A DNA stretch of 64,000 nucleotides from Sphaerolaimus hirsutus (GCA_964036195.1 OZ038456.1:23227792-23291791); one strand, 5' to 3'; counted from the first letter of the stretch, positions 21,137 to 32,572 are shown. Notes: generated by a model from the letters alone, not told the origin. A program made the numbers and translations.

Positions 21137-22250
21137 TAACTGAATATTCTGATGAAAAAACAACTCCCCCCTCGAACAACTCTCCCTTGATTAACTCCCC
21201 CCTCAAAATATTCTGATGAAAAAAAAACTCTCCTGGGGACTTATTCGAGGATTTATGGTAATTGAAAATTTTAAAATAGTTTTGAAGAGATGGATCAAAG
21301 CCACTAAATAATTGCATCCACTGACATTTAGAATTATTCCAGCAGTTTTTGACCCTTGTAGACCATCCCTCAATTTATTTTGTGGCTCAAATAAACTCAG
21401 AAAGGTGTACCTTCTATTATGACACCATTCTATTGGAGACCTACCCTTCTATTAGATGAAATATGGTATTTAATTTATATTTTTATTTCGTGTATTTTCC
21501 ACTATTTTCATAACGCTAAGTCACCAAAAGTCGCTTCTTAAAAGTGTCAAACAATGAAACAATGCTATAAAAACATGCAGCATGGATCAAAATCATGAAA
21601 AGGTTCACTTTACACAATCGCCATGATTTTGCTTTTATTTACACACATTGTTTGCGATGCTATTCCACATTAATGATTAATGCATGAATTAATGGTTTCA
21701 TTGATGTTTCTAACATTTTGTGCACTGGTGTAACAAGCAATGATATGCTCAATGATAGAAAACGTTATTCGAATACGCTTTTATATAGGTTTTTAAAGGC
21801 AGAGGGGAGGGAGAAAAAGCTAACGAAATATCCTAAATAACTTTTTCTCAATAGGCAAAAACACGTGAACTAGTGAATTTGACAGTGAAAAAGTTTGAAA
21901 ATAAATGATTTTGAGTGAAAATGAGGTTGAAATTTCTCCAAAAAACCATAGATTCTCTCAAGAATCAAGATCAAAAGATTCTTTCAAACTTTCAGTTTAA
22001 AAACTCCATTCTAGACCGACCCTCCACCAAAAGATTTCGCAACAATTTTTGCTTTTTTAGACAAATTGGCTAGCATCCAAACCGCACGAAATTAAATTCT
22101 GGCACAATTTTTCAGTTAAACGTATGCGCGTGTAGAAGAACTTGGGCCTCATCCCAGTCACCAGTTGCTCAAAATCGCTAACATTTGCTCTACTTTGCCA
22201 ATTTCCACTTTCGTAATTGCTATTTTCGTTTATTTACATCGTTAGTTATA
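21137..22250. other. Fragments of TA-flanked MITEs, then AT-rich non-coding
   Basis: Right ends of the mariner-like families occur at 21160-21262 (CTCCTGGGGACTTATTCGAGG) and 21400-21470 (AGGTGTACCTTCTATTA). From 21480 to 22250 nothing is recognised. Confidence 0.5.
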
Positions 22251-23430
22251 TATATATAGTTAGTGTTAGCCTATTTTATTAATATTTATAGCGAATTTCG
22301 AAATTATGGCTGGCTGCCAAGTTCTCATACGGGGACTCTTCCGCACGATTCCAAGTCATTAACAAAAGAAAAAGCCGCGAAGGATAAAGGCTGGAAGCTA
22401 ATAATTCCGCTGGATACTGGAAACTGTATCCAAATGTGGCTGCAAAATCAGGCGAACGTCATTTTGTCGCGAAAAGTGCAAAAATTTCGGAATGTTTGAG
22501 CAATATTCATCCCTGGGATTCGGATGCAGCGAATTTGGGTAGCAACGCGTTTATTTGAGCGGATGAATCACGCAAATTGGCATAGTGCCAACAGGTGAGA
22601 CGTTTTTCTAAGGTGATTAACTTGGTTTTAAAAGCTGTTCGATGTATTTTTATTGTATCTTATATAGTGGGGCAACTTGCTAAACTGCTGGAAACGAGTA
22701 TTTTAACTAAGTCGTTAGATGTGAGATAATTTCGGCTGCAAATTGGAAAAATTCCTTCCTTTAGACGATGGTAACGTTTGCGAAACCGGAATACATCGTC
22801 GAATACAGAAAAAAATTTTTGACGGCCGAGATTCCATTCGTTTCGCAGTTAATTTTATCGAGTGCGATCTTTTCGTGCAAAAAAATTTTTTTTTGGCTCA
22901 GTGCCAACGTTTCGTAACGCGTTTGAAACGCGACTTCATTGGATTGCGTGACCGCCTTTCAGGGGTCTGGTAGAGGGGGGGGGGTTATTTTTTTTGACAC
23001 CCTAATTCTGACGATCATTTTAAGTGTTCAATGGTCAAAATCAGCTCAGAAATGGCCTTGTTCTAAATTATTTTTTTTAAAGTGCTGCTTTTGTGCCCAA
23101 TTGGGAGAACGTGGTGCGGCTTATTCTCGTTGGGACACAAAATATATATGCAAAGTGAAAGAAATGATAATTTTACTTCGTCTTTGTTGTTTTACTTCTC
23201 AATTCACTTAGCTCTTGCCATTTCACTTCGCTTTTGCCAATTCACTTCTCCACTTGCGGAACTGGCCACTGTATAAGCTGCAAAAAATCTAAGCCCAGTT
23301 TTTGGCTCAGTGCCAACATTTCGTAATGTATTTGAAAGGCGACTGCGTTTCTTCATTTGCACAGGAGCAGAACTGATGCGTCGAGAACAGCCGCGACAGG
23401 TTTGTGGCGTTCCAACAACAAAAAATCAGC
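22251..23430. repeat. Unclassified interspersed repeat, TTTTTGGCTCAGTGCCAACG
   Basis: TTTTTGGCTCAGTGCCAACGTTTCG recurs at 22890, 23297 and 32600; TTATGGCTGGCTGCCAAG at 22305 matches the Y ends near 28950. A short fragment of the AAGTGAAATGGC family ending CACTTGCGGAACTGGCC lies at 23190-23270. No gene is supported. Confidence 0.5.
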
Positions 23431-23700
23431 AACATGTGAGTTTTTGACGCACCGCACACTGGAATTTTTAGTTAGCATTGAAGGCACACTAATTGACACA
23501 CTAACTAGAGTCAATTGATTTGTGTCAACTCGTATTTCGGCTTAACGTGTCGCTGAGCGATCTTCCAATGGGCCTGTCATAATATTTATTTTTCAACACT
23601 GCCGCATGTGCATTTGGAGATCGCTCAGGGACACGTGAAGCCGAAATCTGAGTTGACACAGACCAGTTGACACATGTGTCAACTAGTGTTCGGGCCACCA
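23431..23700. repeat. Inverted repeat of GTTGACACA / TGTGTCAAC motifs
   Basis: AACTAGAGTCAATTGATTTG, TGTGTCAACTCG and GAGATCGCTCAGGGACACGT face inverted partners (AGCGATCTTCCAATGG; GAGTTGACACAGACC) around a centre near 23590. It resembles the GTTGAC-rich unit at 60234. Confidence 0.55.
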
Positions 23701-23754
23701 AAAGGTTTTTTGTATGCGGAGATGATACATCTACCGAAAATACTCGGGCCTACA

Positions 23755-24438
23755 TAGGGTTGGAAAAAAACGTTTTTTTTAACTCGATGTTTTTAAAAAA
23801 AAACAACGTTTTAAAAAACAAACACGTTTTTTTAAATAAAAAACGTTTTTTTTAAAAAGCTCCCAGATATGACCTTGTGTCAATATATATAGGTATATCA
23901 GACAGTGGCAATACTCTGTGATGTTATATATGACCATATAATGTCTGTGGAGCCATGGGATCGCATTATAAGTGGTGATTTGTGTCAAAAATATCCATTT
24001 TTCGTCGACATATTGTTCGTATATCGACTTATAGTCGAATGTTCGTGACTTCAGGTAAATTTTGGCATGGAATAGTGATCAAACAAGGTTATAAAAGGAG
24101 GTTGTTACTTTGGGAGTTAAGTTACACACTGTGGAGGTACATGGAAGCACATTACCTCAATATTATATACCACAGCAACATATTACGGCTTATTAACCCA
24201 TGGTAGCAGATAGAAATGGATACTTTGATACTAAAAATGCCACAAAACCAATGAAAACAACCACCAATGTCAATTTGTGTGTGAAATTGCGCGCCTGCAC
24301 GCGAAATTTTTGCAAAATACCTAGTACCTATTTCGGCCAATGTTTAAAAAAAAAAAAAAACATTTCGGACGTCATGTTTTTAAAAAAACAACGTTTTTTT
24401 AAATAAAAAACGTTTAAAAAAAACATCGGCCAACCCTA
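23755..24438. mobile_element. hAT-like MITE, TAGGGTTGG family (I1)
   Basis: Ends TAGGGTTGG and CCAACCCTA have a perfect 8-bp duplication GGCCTACA (23747-23754, 24439-24446). The arms are built from ACGTTTTTTTAAAAAA repeats. The core contains a conserved block (ATATGACCATATAATG... GGAGCCATGGGAT) and a GCGCGCCTGCACGCG variant of the shared GC palindrome. Confidence 0.95.
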
Positions 24439-24602
24439 GGCCTACATGCAAATTGCTTAAAGGACCAGGATTTTTAAACGTTTTGGTGAGCCTGTTTTTC
24501 ATCCAAAAAGATAATTATGGAAAAATAAGATGAGTTGCGTTTCCGCATCCAAAAAACGTCTGAACTTGTATACTGGGCGGACTTGACATTCTGCACTCGC
24601 AC

Positions 24603-25273
24603 TAGGGTTCAAACGATATATCGTATTGAATATCGAATATCGGATATCGACCATTTTTTAATATCGAATATCGATATCGAAAATTTTGAAAAAAATATCG
24701 AATATCGATATCGAAAATTTTGAAAAAATATCGAATATCGATATCGAATATCGACCATTTTTTCGATATATCGAACCTATATTGTGTCCCAAAAAAAACG
24801 TTATCATTTTCATTTTGAGATATTTATGATTGATCTGATGTGCTTGATCTGATCTGAGAATTGTATTAGATGAGTAAAATTACAGTACTTATAATGTCAT
24901 TTTTGTTGGAGTGCTAAATTTGAAGCCAGAAAATGCTGATATTCTATTTTTTGCAACATGCAATTAACAATCAGGTTATCAGTATAAACTGTAATATCTA
25001 CCAATTGTTATTTGTCTGATACACTTTGATTCATCAAATTTTTTTTTCTACATGTTCTACTTTTGAGTGATGTAAACCTTGTTAAAATCATTTGTACCAT
25101 TAACATTTAACTAAAGAGATGATTAACCATGCGTGCAACCACATGAAAATACAATATATCGAATATCGAGTTTCAGAAAAAAATATCAAATATCGAATAT
25201 CAATATCGAGTTTGAGAAAAAATATATCGAATATTGAATATCAATATCGAAAAGTCATATCGTTTGAACCCTA
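24603..25273. mobile_element. hAT-like MITE with ATATCGA satellite arms (V1)
   Basis: Ends TAGGGTTCAAACGATA and TATCGTTTGAACCCTA are bounded by a perfect 8-bp duplication ACTCGCAC (24595-24602, 25274-25281). The arms are arrays of ATATCGAATATCGATATCGA; the centre is AT-rich with no gene. The outer TAGGGTTCAAACG is identical to that of the GGGATC-filled elements at 27112, 36661 and 38161. A partial relative of the arms is at 30590-30710. Confidence 0.95.
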
Positions 25274-25495
25274 ACTCGCACTGATTTATGTCTTACGTTG
25301 GAAGCGTGCCAATGATAATTGAACGATGCTTTTTTGTGAACGATGAATGAACGATTGAACGATATGAAAAAGTCATTGTTCTGAATACGGTAAGATATAA
25401 CGTTTTTACGGCAATGATTTTTTTCAACGTTTTATGTCATTTTTATATAATATCATTGGCGCGCTTCCAACCTGGACCACGCGTGCAAGTGTAAA

Positions 25496-25843
25496 GTGCA
25501 ACACCTGGGACTTTCTTGGGTTTCTGAAGTCGGATTGAATAGATTGCTCTTGCAGGGGGCGCCCTGGCTGCAGCTCACAACCCTGAAGATTCATGGGGTT
25601 ATTCTTAGTGAGGATACAATCAATGCGATTGTGCGCAGCTTGCCAGGCTTGCAAGAACTTACTCTGTGTTGTTTGGCTCGTCTGAGTGACGCGTCGCTGC
25701 GCACCTTGGTGGTGGGGCTGCCGCAGCTGCGCAGCCTGGATCTGTGGTGCAGGGAAGTGGCAGCAGATTTGCAGTGTTCTGCGCTGGAATCTGTGCCCGC
25801 GGACAACTGGACGCAGCTGCGGCACATTCGTTTGGGCTGCACC
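25496..25843 (+). pseudogene. F-box/LRR family copy A, exon 4 truncated at its 5' end
   Basis: The frame starting QHLGLSWVSEVGLN encodes leucine-rich repeats of the cysteine-containing FBXL type, for example LARLSDASLRTLVVGLPQLR followed by SLDL. It aligns with copy B from 50383 onward but lacks the first 250 bp of that exon; the sequence left of it is unrelated. The likely donor is ACC/GTGGGT in phase 0. The leucine repeats would be the substrate-binding part of the adaptor. Loss of the 5' half and of exon 3 makes a functional product unlikely unless a shorter transcript starts nearby. Confidence 0.75.
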
Positions 25844-26019
25844 GTGGGTTTTTTTACTTTTAAAAGTAGAAGTCTTTTCATGTGAAGCAATTATCACTGA
25901 ACACATTTGCTTGTATTTAAAAAAGTTTTTTTTTCAATATTAAAAAATAATAAATATTCAACATGGTATTCTGATATTCTTTAACAATCCATATTCCCAA
26001 TTTATCAACGTTCATGCAG

Positions 26020-26103
26020 GGCGATCGGCAGGAGATCGTGGCAAGTGCTCTGGATGCACTCCGCTCGAGGGCCGCTGGACAGATTACATGCATTAGTACC
26101 TGA
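26020..26103 (+). CDS. F-box/LRR family copy A, terminal exon 5
   Basis: After the acceptor TTCATGCAG, 27 codons (GDRQEIVASALDALRSRAAG then QITCIST) end in TGA. Copy B has the same boundaries, phase and stop at 50952-51035. Conservation of the last coding exon and of the following AATAAA in both copies supports the gene model. It is listed as coding because this exon itself is intact, although the upstream exon is truncated. Confidence 0.6.
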   Translation, partial: GDRQEIVASALDALRSRAAGQITCIST

Positions 26104-26205
26104 TGTAAGCTAAAGATGTGTTCTGCATGCTTTTATATTTAGGCAGGTTGTGATGTGATGTGGTGCAAAAAAATGTTGGAGCCTAGTTTCAAATAATTTT
26201 GTATT

Positions 26206-26211
26206 AATAAA
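26206..26211 (+). terminator. Polyadenylation signal AATAAA
   Basis: It lies about 100 bp after the copy A stop codon and is matched by the AATAAA at 51137-51142 at the same distance in copy B. Confidence 0.5.
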
Positions 26212-26593
26212 AATGCTGAAATTGTAAGATCACAATTTAGATTTTTTTAATGTAAATTTGCACCCGTTTGATTTGTTTCATACTGTCACACATACCGTTG
26301 GTGCATCGGTAAACTTGGCGGACATGATGGCATACAATGTTCTGGAAGAATTCGCAACGACCATAGTGTGAACTGAATGGGCACTTTGCCAACTATTTCG
26401 CAATATGGGGGAAACGAAATTAATGAAATCATCCCGATAGACTTATAACTTACAATAACAATTTATATATCTTGCGTTTATAATGTTTGACGATATCATG
26501 TTTTGTCAAAACGTTAAATCGTCCGCCAAGTTTACTGCAGCACATTTGTGGTCATTATGACTGCATGAAAATTTTTTGTCAAACCCCCCGGAC
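26212..26593. other. Non-coding 3' flank of copy A
   Basis: Similarity to the 51140-51255 flank fades after about 26300. No other gene is visible. Confidence 0.5.
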
Positions 26594-27081
26594 TAGGGTG
26601 TCAACCTTCTGTTTTCCGTTTCCGCTTTCCGCAGGCAAATTTGTTTTTTGTTTCCATTTTCCGGCTGCTAAATTTGTTTCCATTTCCGTTTTTCCGGATC
26701 ATTTTCTGTTTTCCAGCTAAATTTTCAATTTTTCTGCCTGTTTTCCGTTTTCTGGTCCAATTGTCTGTTTTTCAATTTTCTGTTTTCTGTTTCAGCCAAA
26801 CTGGTAAACGTGCATTCAGGTTCTCTACTATGTGAATTTTTTCTATTTATAGCAAGATTTCTTCAAATTTTTTATCTTTTATCTTCAACATTCTGCAAAA
26901 GTTCCCGGCAAAATTTCAGCAAATTTTTTTGTTTCTGGCTTAATTTTAGCAAATTTTTCCGTTTCCAGGCCTTTCATTTCCGTTTTCCATTTTCCAGCAA
27001 GTGCAAAAATTTTCCATTTCCGGCAAGTGCAAAAAATTTTCCATTTCCGTTTTTGGCCAAAACGTTTTTGTTGACGCCCTA
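26594..27081. mobile_element. hAT-like MITE with TTTCCGTTTTCC interior (AF1)
   Basis: Ends TAGGGTGTCAACC and GTTGACGCCCTA are flanked by CCCCGGAC and CCCCAGAC, an 8-bp duplication with one mismatch. Almost the entire interior is a strand-biased pyrimidine array of TTTCCGTTTTCC-like units. Confidence 0.85.
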
Positions 27082-27111
27082 CCCCAGACTTTAGGATAAA
27101 CAGCCTGCAAG

Positions 27112-27702
27112 TAGGGTTCAAACGGGATTGACTTTTCGGGATCGGGATCGGGATCGGGATTCACTTTTTGAGATTTCGGGATCGGGATCGGGATCGGGAT
27201 TGGGGTTTCGGGATCGGGATCGGGATTGGTTTTTTGAGATTTCGGGATCGGGATCGGGATCGGGATTGGCCGGGATTGGGGTCACGGGATCGGGATTGGG
27301 ATAGGTATTTTTCCGGGATCGGGATTGGGTTCTAGGGATAGAGATTTTGGCCATTTTTCTGGCATTCACAGTTGTTCATAAAGGTCTCAAAACACTGTTG
27401 GATGCCAGAAAAGTGGCATAAAATTGACGCTGGGGGTTTGCATCCACTTTTTTGCATGCAAAAACGTCATTATTTCACTTTTTATAATTTCCACTAATTT
27501 TTCCGGGATCGGGATTCCGGACTTGGGAGTTTCTCGGGATCGGGATCGGGATTTGAAAACTTTCGGGATCGGGATCGGGATCGGGATTGGTATTTTTGAG
27601 ATTTCGGGATCGGGATCGGGATTGGGGTTTCGGGATCGGGACTGGTAAATCCCGGAATTTCACGGGATCCGGGATCGGGATCGGGATCCCGTTTGAACCC
27701 TA
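27112..27702. mobile_element. hAT-like MITE with GGGATC satellite (T2)
   Basis: Ends TAGGGTTCAAACGGGATTGA and the complement CCCGTTTGAACCCTA are bounded by a perfect 8-bp duplication CCTGCAAG (27104-27111, 27703-27710). The interior is mostly (GGGATC)n with a short non-repetitive centre near 27350-27490 that is also found in the siblings at 36661-37081 and 38161-38589. Confidence 0.96.
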
Positions 27703-27894
27703 CCTGCAAGGCCGCTACACATGCGTTGCTCTCATAGAATTGGAAATAAAACAAAGTTATATTTCTCCATGTGAACTTTTTGAATTATCAACTATTTATT
27801 TTGAAATGTGGAGGCCTCATAATCATGAACATCAAATGTTGGTAGGCGTTTGCAAAGGACATGTTGCATTCATTTATATGCTTTCACTGATGAG

Positions 27895-28163
27895 CAGGGG
27901 TGGGAAAGGGGGGTGTTACCACCAAATTACCCAGCTTATATCTATCCTGGAGGCAAATTTTTGGGCTGTTGTTCCTTGAACACCCCTCAATTTGTGCTCA
28001 AAATCACCAGCCTAATACAACCCTTTAATTATATTGAACCATCTCAACCCCCCCCCCCAAAGAAATCTTATCAGCTATCTATCCAACCTATTCATCAACA
28101 GCTATCTATCAGCGATTTGCTATCCATCCAACCCCCAGAGGGTCAAAATCTAGAATACCCCTG
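27895..28163. mobile_element. hAT-like MITE, CAGGGG family (A2)
   Basis: Starts CAGGGGTGGG and ends TACCCCTG, with flanking 8-mers CTGATGAG and TTGATGAG (one mismatch). Interior CAGCTATCTATC motifs and C runs match A1 at 125-638. Confidence 0.8.
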
Positions 28164-28379
28164 TTGATGAGTACAAAACTGTATTTCCCACTCTTTCCAG
28201 AAAAAATCCACAAGATGGCAGATGGGATGGATTGAACTTTCAAATGATTGGGCGATGGTTTGCGGGGATTTCAACGCCAGTTTGTGAACGCCAGTTTACC
28301 ATAGAAAGTAGTCATACTCTTTGGTCATAATGCCTCATTTTGTTTCGTTTTAATTCAGTCATTTTGACATTGGGAACTC

Positions 28380-29047
28380 TCCCACATCCTGTAAAAGACC
28401 CTGCAAAGTGTCAAAGACCCTGCAAAGTGTAATGTGTCATGTAAAAATATAAAAATCACAAAAAAATAAAATAATGATACGGGACTTGGCAGCCGGCCAA
28501 ACTTAACAAATTGAAAAAAATAAAAGGATGATATCAGAGAGAAAATGATTCAGTAGGAGTTGGATCGTATTGCATAGATCAAGAACGAACACTTTTACGG
28601 GTATGAATTCCCTCGAAAAGCGTTGTGAAAATGATTTGGCATTTTTTGTGTGAAAAATGCCAAAAAAGCCGAACCAGCCGCGGGGATCCGATCACATGAC
28701 CATCCGAATGCCTGGCAAAAAGATACACACCGTGAATACAACGCGTCAATACAATGCAGTAGTCAGTTCATTTTTTCCATCAGATATCATTCAGATTGAT
28801 GCGGTATTTAGACTTGACCGGTGTCCAATTTTCTAGTTGTGTAAGTAGTCGTTTCAGCTTCATAATTGGTATTTTCATCTTAATAAATGACTACCCCTAT
28901 TATTAGTATATTTTGGCTATTTTCAAACATTATAGAACGATTTCAAAATTTTGGCTGGCTGCCAAGTCCCGTATCGTTATTTTTTAATGCGATTTTTATC
29001 TTTTTGCGTGACACATGACATTTTACATGGTCTGGGAGTGGCACCTG
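28380..29047. mobile_element. B-family foldback (B3) with a second inverted element inside
   Basis: Outer ends GGGAACTCTCCCACATCCTG and GGTCTGGGAGTGGCACCTG. At 28476-28975 lies an inner unit with ends GATACGGGACTTGGCAGCC and GGCTGCCAAGTCCCGTATC, related to the unit at 34866-35345. No coding region was recognised. Confidence 0.7.
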
Positions 29048-29216
29048 CTTCAAGTTGAGTTCTCTCATCATGCATCAAAATCTGTAGTCTTGTAATTCGC
29101 CATTTCAAGCTCCAGCATATTGGGATTTGTTACGTTTGATCAGGTTGATTTTTTTTGGTTTTGTTGGACCTATCGTTTTGAATGATTCAGTTGGCATCGT
29201 TTGTTCGTGCAGTCGT

Positions 29217-29660
29217 TAGGGTTGGCCGATGTTTTTTTGAAGGTTTTTTGTAAAACAACGTTTTTTTATTTAAAAAAACATGACGTCCGACGGCCGAGAT
29301 TTTTAGGTGTTTTGACTAGGTATTTTGCAAAATTTACCCCATGTTTCACTCAAAATCACCAATTTTCATAACTTTTGGACCGCTTTAAGAAATTTTCGGA
29401 TACATAAATATGTGCGTGTAGACACATTTCCGACCATTTTCCCCTATTTTTAGCATATTCTCTCCCGTTTTCCCTTATATTCCTTCAAAAAGTCGATAAA
29501 AATACTTACCAGAAATACGTTTTCTGTACTCGAATACTTTCAAAAAGTATACGTAAATGCGAGTACAGGAACTTTTTTTGGAGGAAACGTAAACGTATTT
29601 ACTCTGTACTCGAGTAAACGTATTTATCGAGTAAAAGTAAATACGTTTTAACAACTATGA
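29217..29660. repeat. Fragments of TAGGGTTGG and CAGAGTTGT family MITEs
   Basis: 29217-29335 is a left end of the TAGGGTTGG family (GTTGGCCGATGTTTTTTTG, ACTAGGTATTTTGCAAAA). 29480-29655 carries the right-end pattern ACGTAAACGTATTTACTCTG ... TTTTAACAACTATG of the CAGAGTTGT family. Neither is complete. Confidence 0.6.
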
Positions 29661-30154
29661 CTCCGCGGACAGCGCACTTCACATGCCACATAAATATTTA
29701 CAATACGCATGTTGTCTGAAGCAAAAACACGCCCGAGTAGCACTAATCAATAAATACCCACTCACACAAAAAATATAATTAAATTTATAATAGAAAAACG
29801 CATTTTCGCGCATTTAACTTTTTTCAATTGTTTGAACACTATAATTTTATTCTTAAAGATGGCGTCATAATAATTTTTTCAAAAAGAAAATCGCTTAACA
29901 TGCGCGGTCCGCCGAGTAAAAATGCGCTTGATTGAATTTTGTGCCCACATTGTTTGCAGGGGTCAATCTTGTAAAATGTCATGTGAAATGTAACTAGAAA
30001 TGTGTCAAATGTGTTACTCACTGGAACTGGCCCCAGGAAGCGTATGGCGAGTTGCGCTTGTCAAATCAAAATTGTACCGATGAGAAAATTCTCCAAAATA
30101 CATTCACTTGTTTTGTTTTCGAGCTTGATGTTTCTGCCTTGAATACTACATTTG

Positions 30155-30846
30155 GCTCCGCACCTGTACGCACAAACGCCCGGCGCGCACAAACGCCTGG
30201 CACGCACAAAATGAAAGTCCGGTACGCACAAACGCCCGGTATGCACAAAACTGTAGCTGTGTGCGTGCCGCGGCTTATAAGTTTGAAAGGTTGTCATTAA
30301 TAATAAAAAACAGCCGAAAAATTTTAGTCACGCTGCCATGCAAAGGTTTGATGAAATTGCTTCCTCATGCTGCAGTTTGCTGTGTTAGTAGCCTACATTT
30401 TGTTAGGATGTGTATACATTACCAGTGAAATGATATCCTACTTTTGATAGCTCAATGTGAAAATGGTATGGTATTTATATGATATATTACTTTGTGCATT
30501 CAAAAGCATACACATGTTTTGCTGCAGCGTCCAATTTTTGTTGGCTTCAACCATTTTTGGGGGATCACAAATATGTCAAAATGACTGTCAGAATATCGAA
30601 AAAATGGTCGATATTCGATATTTTTTTAAAATTTTGATATCGATATTCAATATGAAAAAATGGTCGATATCCGATGTTCAATATTCGATACGATATATCG
30701 TCCCAACCCTACCGGTACGCACAAATGCCCGGTATGCACAGAGCATCAGATTTGTGCGTACCGGGCATTTGTGCGTGGCGGGCTCAATTTTGTGCGTGCC
30801 GGGCGTTTGTGCGCGCCGGGCGTTTGTGCGTAGGAGGCCTGGCCCC
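30155..30846. mobile_element. hAT-like MITE with GTACGCACAAACGCCCGG repeats (AE1)
   Basis: Flanked by a perfect 8-bp duplication TACATTTG (30147-30154, 30847-30854). Both ends carry arrays of GTACGCACAAACGCCCGG facing each other. The paralogous stretch at 58085 lacks the element, so its insertion postdates the duplication. A remnant with ATATCGA repeats is nested near 30590-30710. Confidence 0.88.
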
Positions 30847-31067
30847 TACATTTGTTGAACCGATGTTGTAGTTATGAAATAAATACGTGCATTTGAATTT
30901 TCTGCAGATTGAAATGTTCGCCTGGTGCTCGGTTGTGGAAAATACAGCTATTCAGGATATTGTGTTAGTGTATGTCTTGTAGCATGTGCCCCAACCAGAT
31001 GTGTGTGCCGGTGCACATGTAAACCCGCTGCGCATGCAGACCGCCACTCACCCAAGCAGCTGCTGCG

Positions 31068-31111
31068 ATGGACCCGGCCGTGCCCGACGCAGGGCAAAGT
31101 GCCCGCTGCAG
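31068..31111 (+). pseudogene. F-box/LRR family copy D, exon 1 relic
   Basis: The exon opens MDPAVPDAGQS like the others, but one base is missing towards its end, so the GTGAGT donor now follows 44 nt instead of 45 and the phase no longer suits a phase-0 exon 2. No F-box exon follows before 40 kb. The upstream region matches copy C, so this is a stranded duplicate of the gene's 5' end. Confidence 0.65.
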
Positions 31112-31199
31112 GTGAGTCCCCCTGCAAATGCGTTTGCCCTTCTCGATGCCGTTTTGCGGTGATCTGTTGTGCATAGTTAATTGGTCTTCTGCTTGTGTC

Positions 31200-32010
31200 T
31201 GCCATATTTGAATTTTTTGAATTAATTATGGTAAATAGTTCTTTTTAAGTGAGCGGTCAGTAGACTTTCTTCCATATAATCGCTCATTTTGGTTTATATT
31301 GATACAAATTGATTTTTCCAATGCATCCAAAGCAGGTGAAAATAGAATTTTGACGATTTGAAACCGTTGATTTACTAGTTTGCAACTTTGGCAGCTTATC
31401 AGTCATTTCAGCTTCTGATTTAGGCGCCACATACACTGGATTGGATGTCAACTGTTTTGGTGTCAACTCTATTTTAGTTAAATTTAGGTTGCAGGACAAT
31501 TTTCAAGTGAATGTGCGTGGTGCAGCAAAGGCGAAGCGGAATTTATATTGTCATGTGCATTTGAACATGGTTTTGCAGCCCCTAAACTATAAAATTTATG
31601 AAAAACCATCTGCCCAGTTGACATCCGAATGTCAACTGTCCAACAGTTTTTCATCAATTTTCGGTTTATGGGCTGCTAAAGGATGTTCAAATGAAGGGTG
31701 TGCTTCTAGAAGTACTGACTGATCTAAAAAAATTTCAAATTTGAGTTAGGACCATTTTTCGGGTCCCCATAAAAAATGTGCTTCTAAAATATATATAATA
31801 TGTGGTGGGTGCGAAATTCAATTTTTAGATATATGTGGGGTCAAAAAATGCCAAAAAATCACAAAATACAGTTTTTAAAATTTTCAAAGTACCAATCTAC
31901 AAGCGTTTTCAGCTTTTGTGTCTTTAAAAGTACCAATCTACACACTTTTTTCAAAATTGTTCTTTCAATTTACCGATCTGCAAGTAAACGAACACTGAGA
32001 AATCGTTTGC
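31200..32010. repeat. GATGTCAACTG inverted-repeat family, partial
   Basis: 31440-31560 (GGATGTCAACTGTTTTGGTG, GGTTGCAGGACAATTTTCAA) matches 53340-53400, where a complete palindromic copy exists. The remainder to 32010 has no recognised feature. Confidence 0.5.
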
Positions 32011-32572
32011 CGCTCCCAGATATGACCTTGTGTCAACATATATAGGTATATCAGACAATGGCAATACTCTATGATGTTATATATGACCATACAATGGCTG
32101 TGGAGCCATGGGATAGCATTATAAGTGGTGATTTGTGTCAAAAATATTCATTTTTTTGTCGACATGTTCGTATATCGCCTTATAGTCGAATGTTTGTGAC
32201 TTCAGGTGAAGTTTGGCACGGAATAGTGACCAAACAAGGTTATAAAAGGTGGTTGTTACTTTAGGAGTGAAGTTACACACTGTGGAGGTACATGGAAGCA
32301 CATTACCTCAATATTATATACTAAAGCAACATATGACAGCTTATTAACCCATGGTAGCACATAGAAATGGATGCTTTGATACTAAAAATGCCACAAAACC
32401 AATGAAAACAACCACAAATGTCAATTTGTGTGTGAAATTGCGTGCTTGCGCGCAAAATTTTTGCAAAATACCTAGTGCTTAGTTCTAAAAATTTCGGCCA
32501 ATGTTTAAAAAAAACATTTCGGACGTCATGTTTAAAAAAAAAAGTTTAAAAAAACATCGGCCAAAGCTAGTC
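32011..32572. mobile_element. TAGGGTTGG-family element, left end missing
   Basis: The core is collinear with I1 (CTCCCAGATATGACCTTGTG through AAAAAACATCGGCCAA), including a GCGTGCTTGCGCGC palindrome, but the left terminal array is absent. Confidence 0.75.

Larger units (their letters stand above)
28164..31150. repeat. Segmental duplication 2, left copy
   Basis: Pairs with 56806-59100: shared blocks include TTGATGAGTACAAAA, TCATTCAAGCTCCAGCA-like text near 29105/57410, the CTCCGCGGRCAGCRCACTT block (29661/57605), ACTTGTTTTGTTTTCGAGCT and the first-exon region at 31068/58984. Differences are insertions of MITEs in one copy or the other. Confidence 0.8.

Noticed and set aside
22263-22499. A 78-codon frame that looks moderately protein-like.
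   Set aside because: It overlaps TGGCTGGCTGCCAAG repeat text found elsewhere, has no splice context and no recognisable domain.
25424-25906. Minus-strand frames over the leucine-repeat exon.
   Set aside because: Shadow of the plus-strand repeats, with no independent conservation of splice sites.
26487-27094. Phenylalanine-rich frames suggesting membrane segments.
   Set aside because: They fall in the TTTCCGTTTTCC array of a hAT-like MITE.
27118-27754. Open frames rich in DPDPDPE / RDRDRD.
   Set aside because: They come from the GGGATC satellite inside a MITE with a perfect 8-bp duplication, not from a gene.
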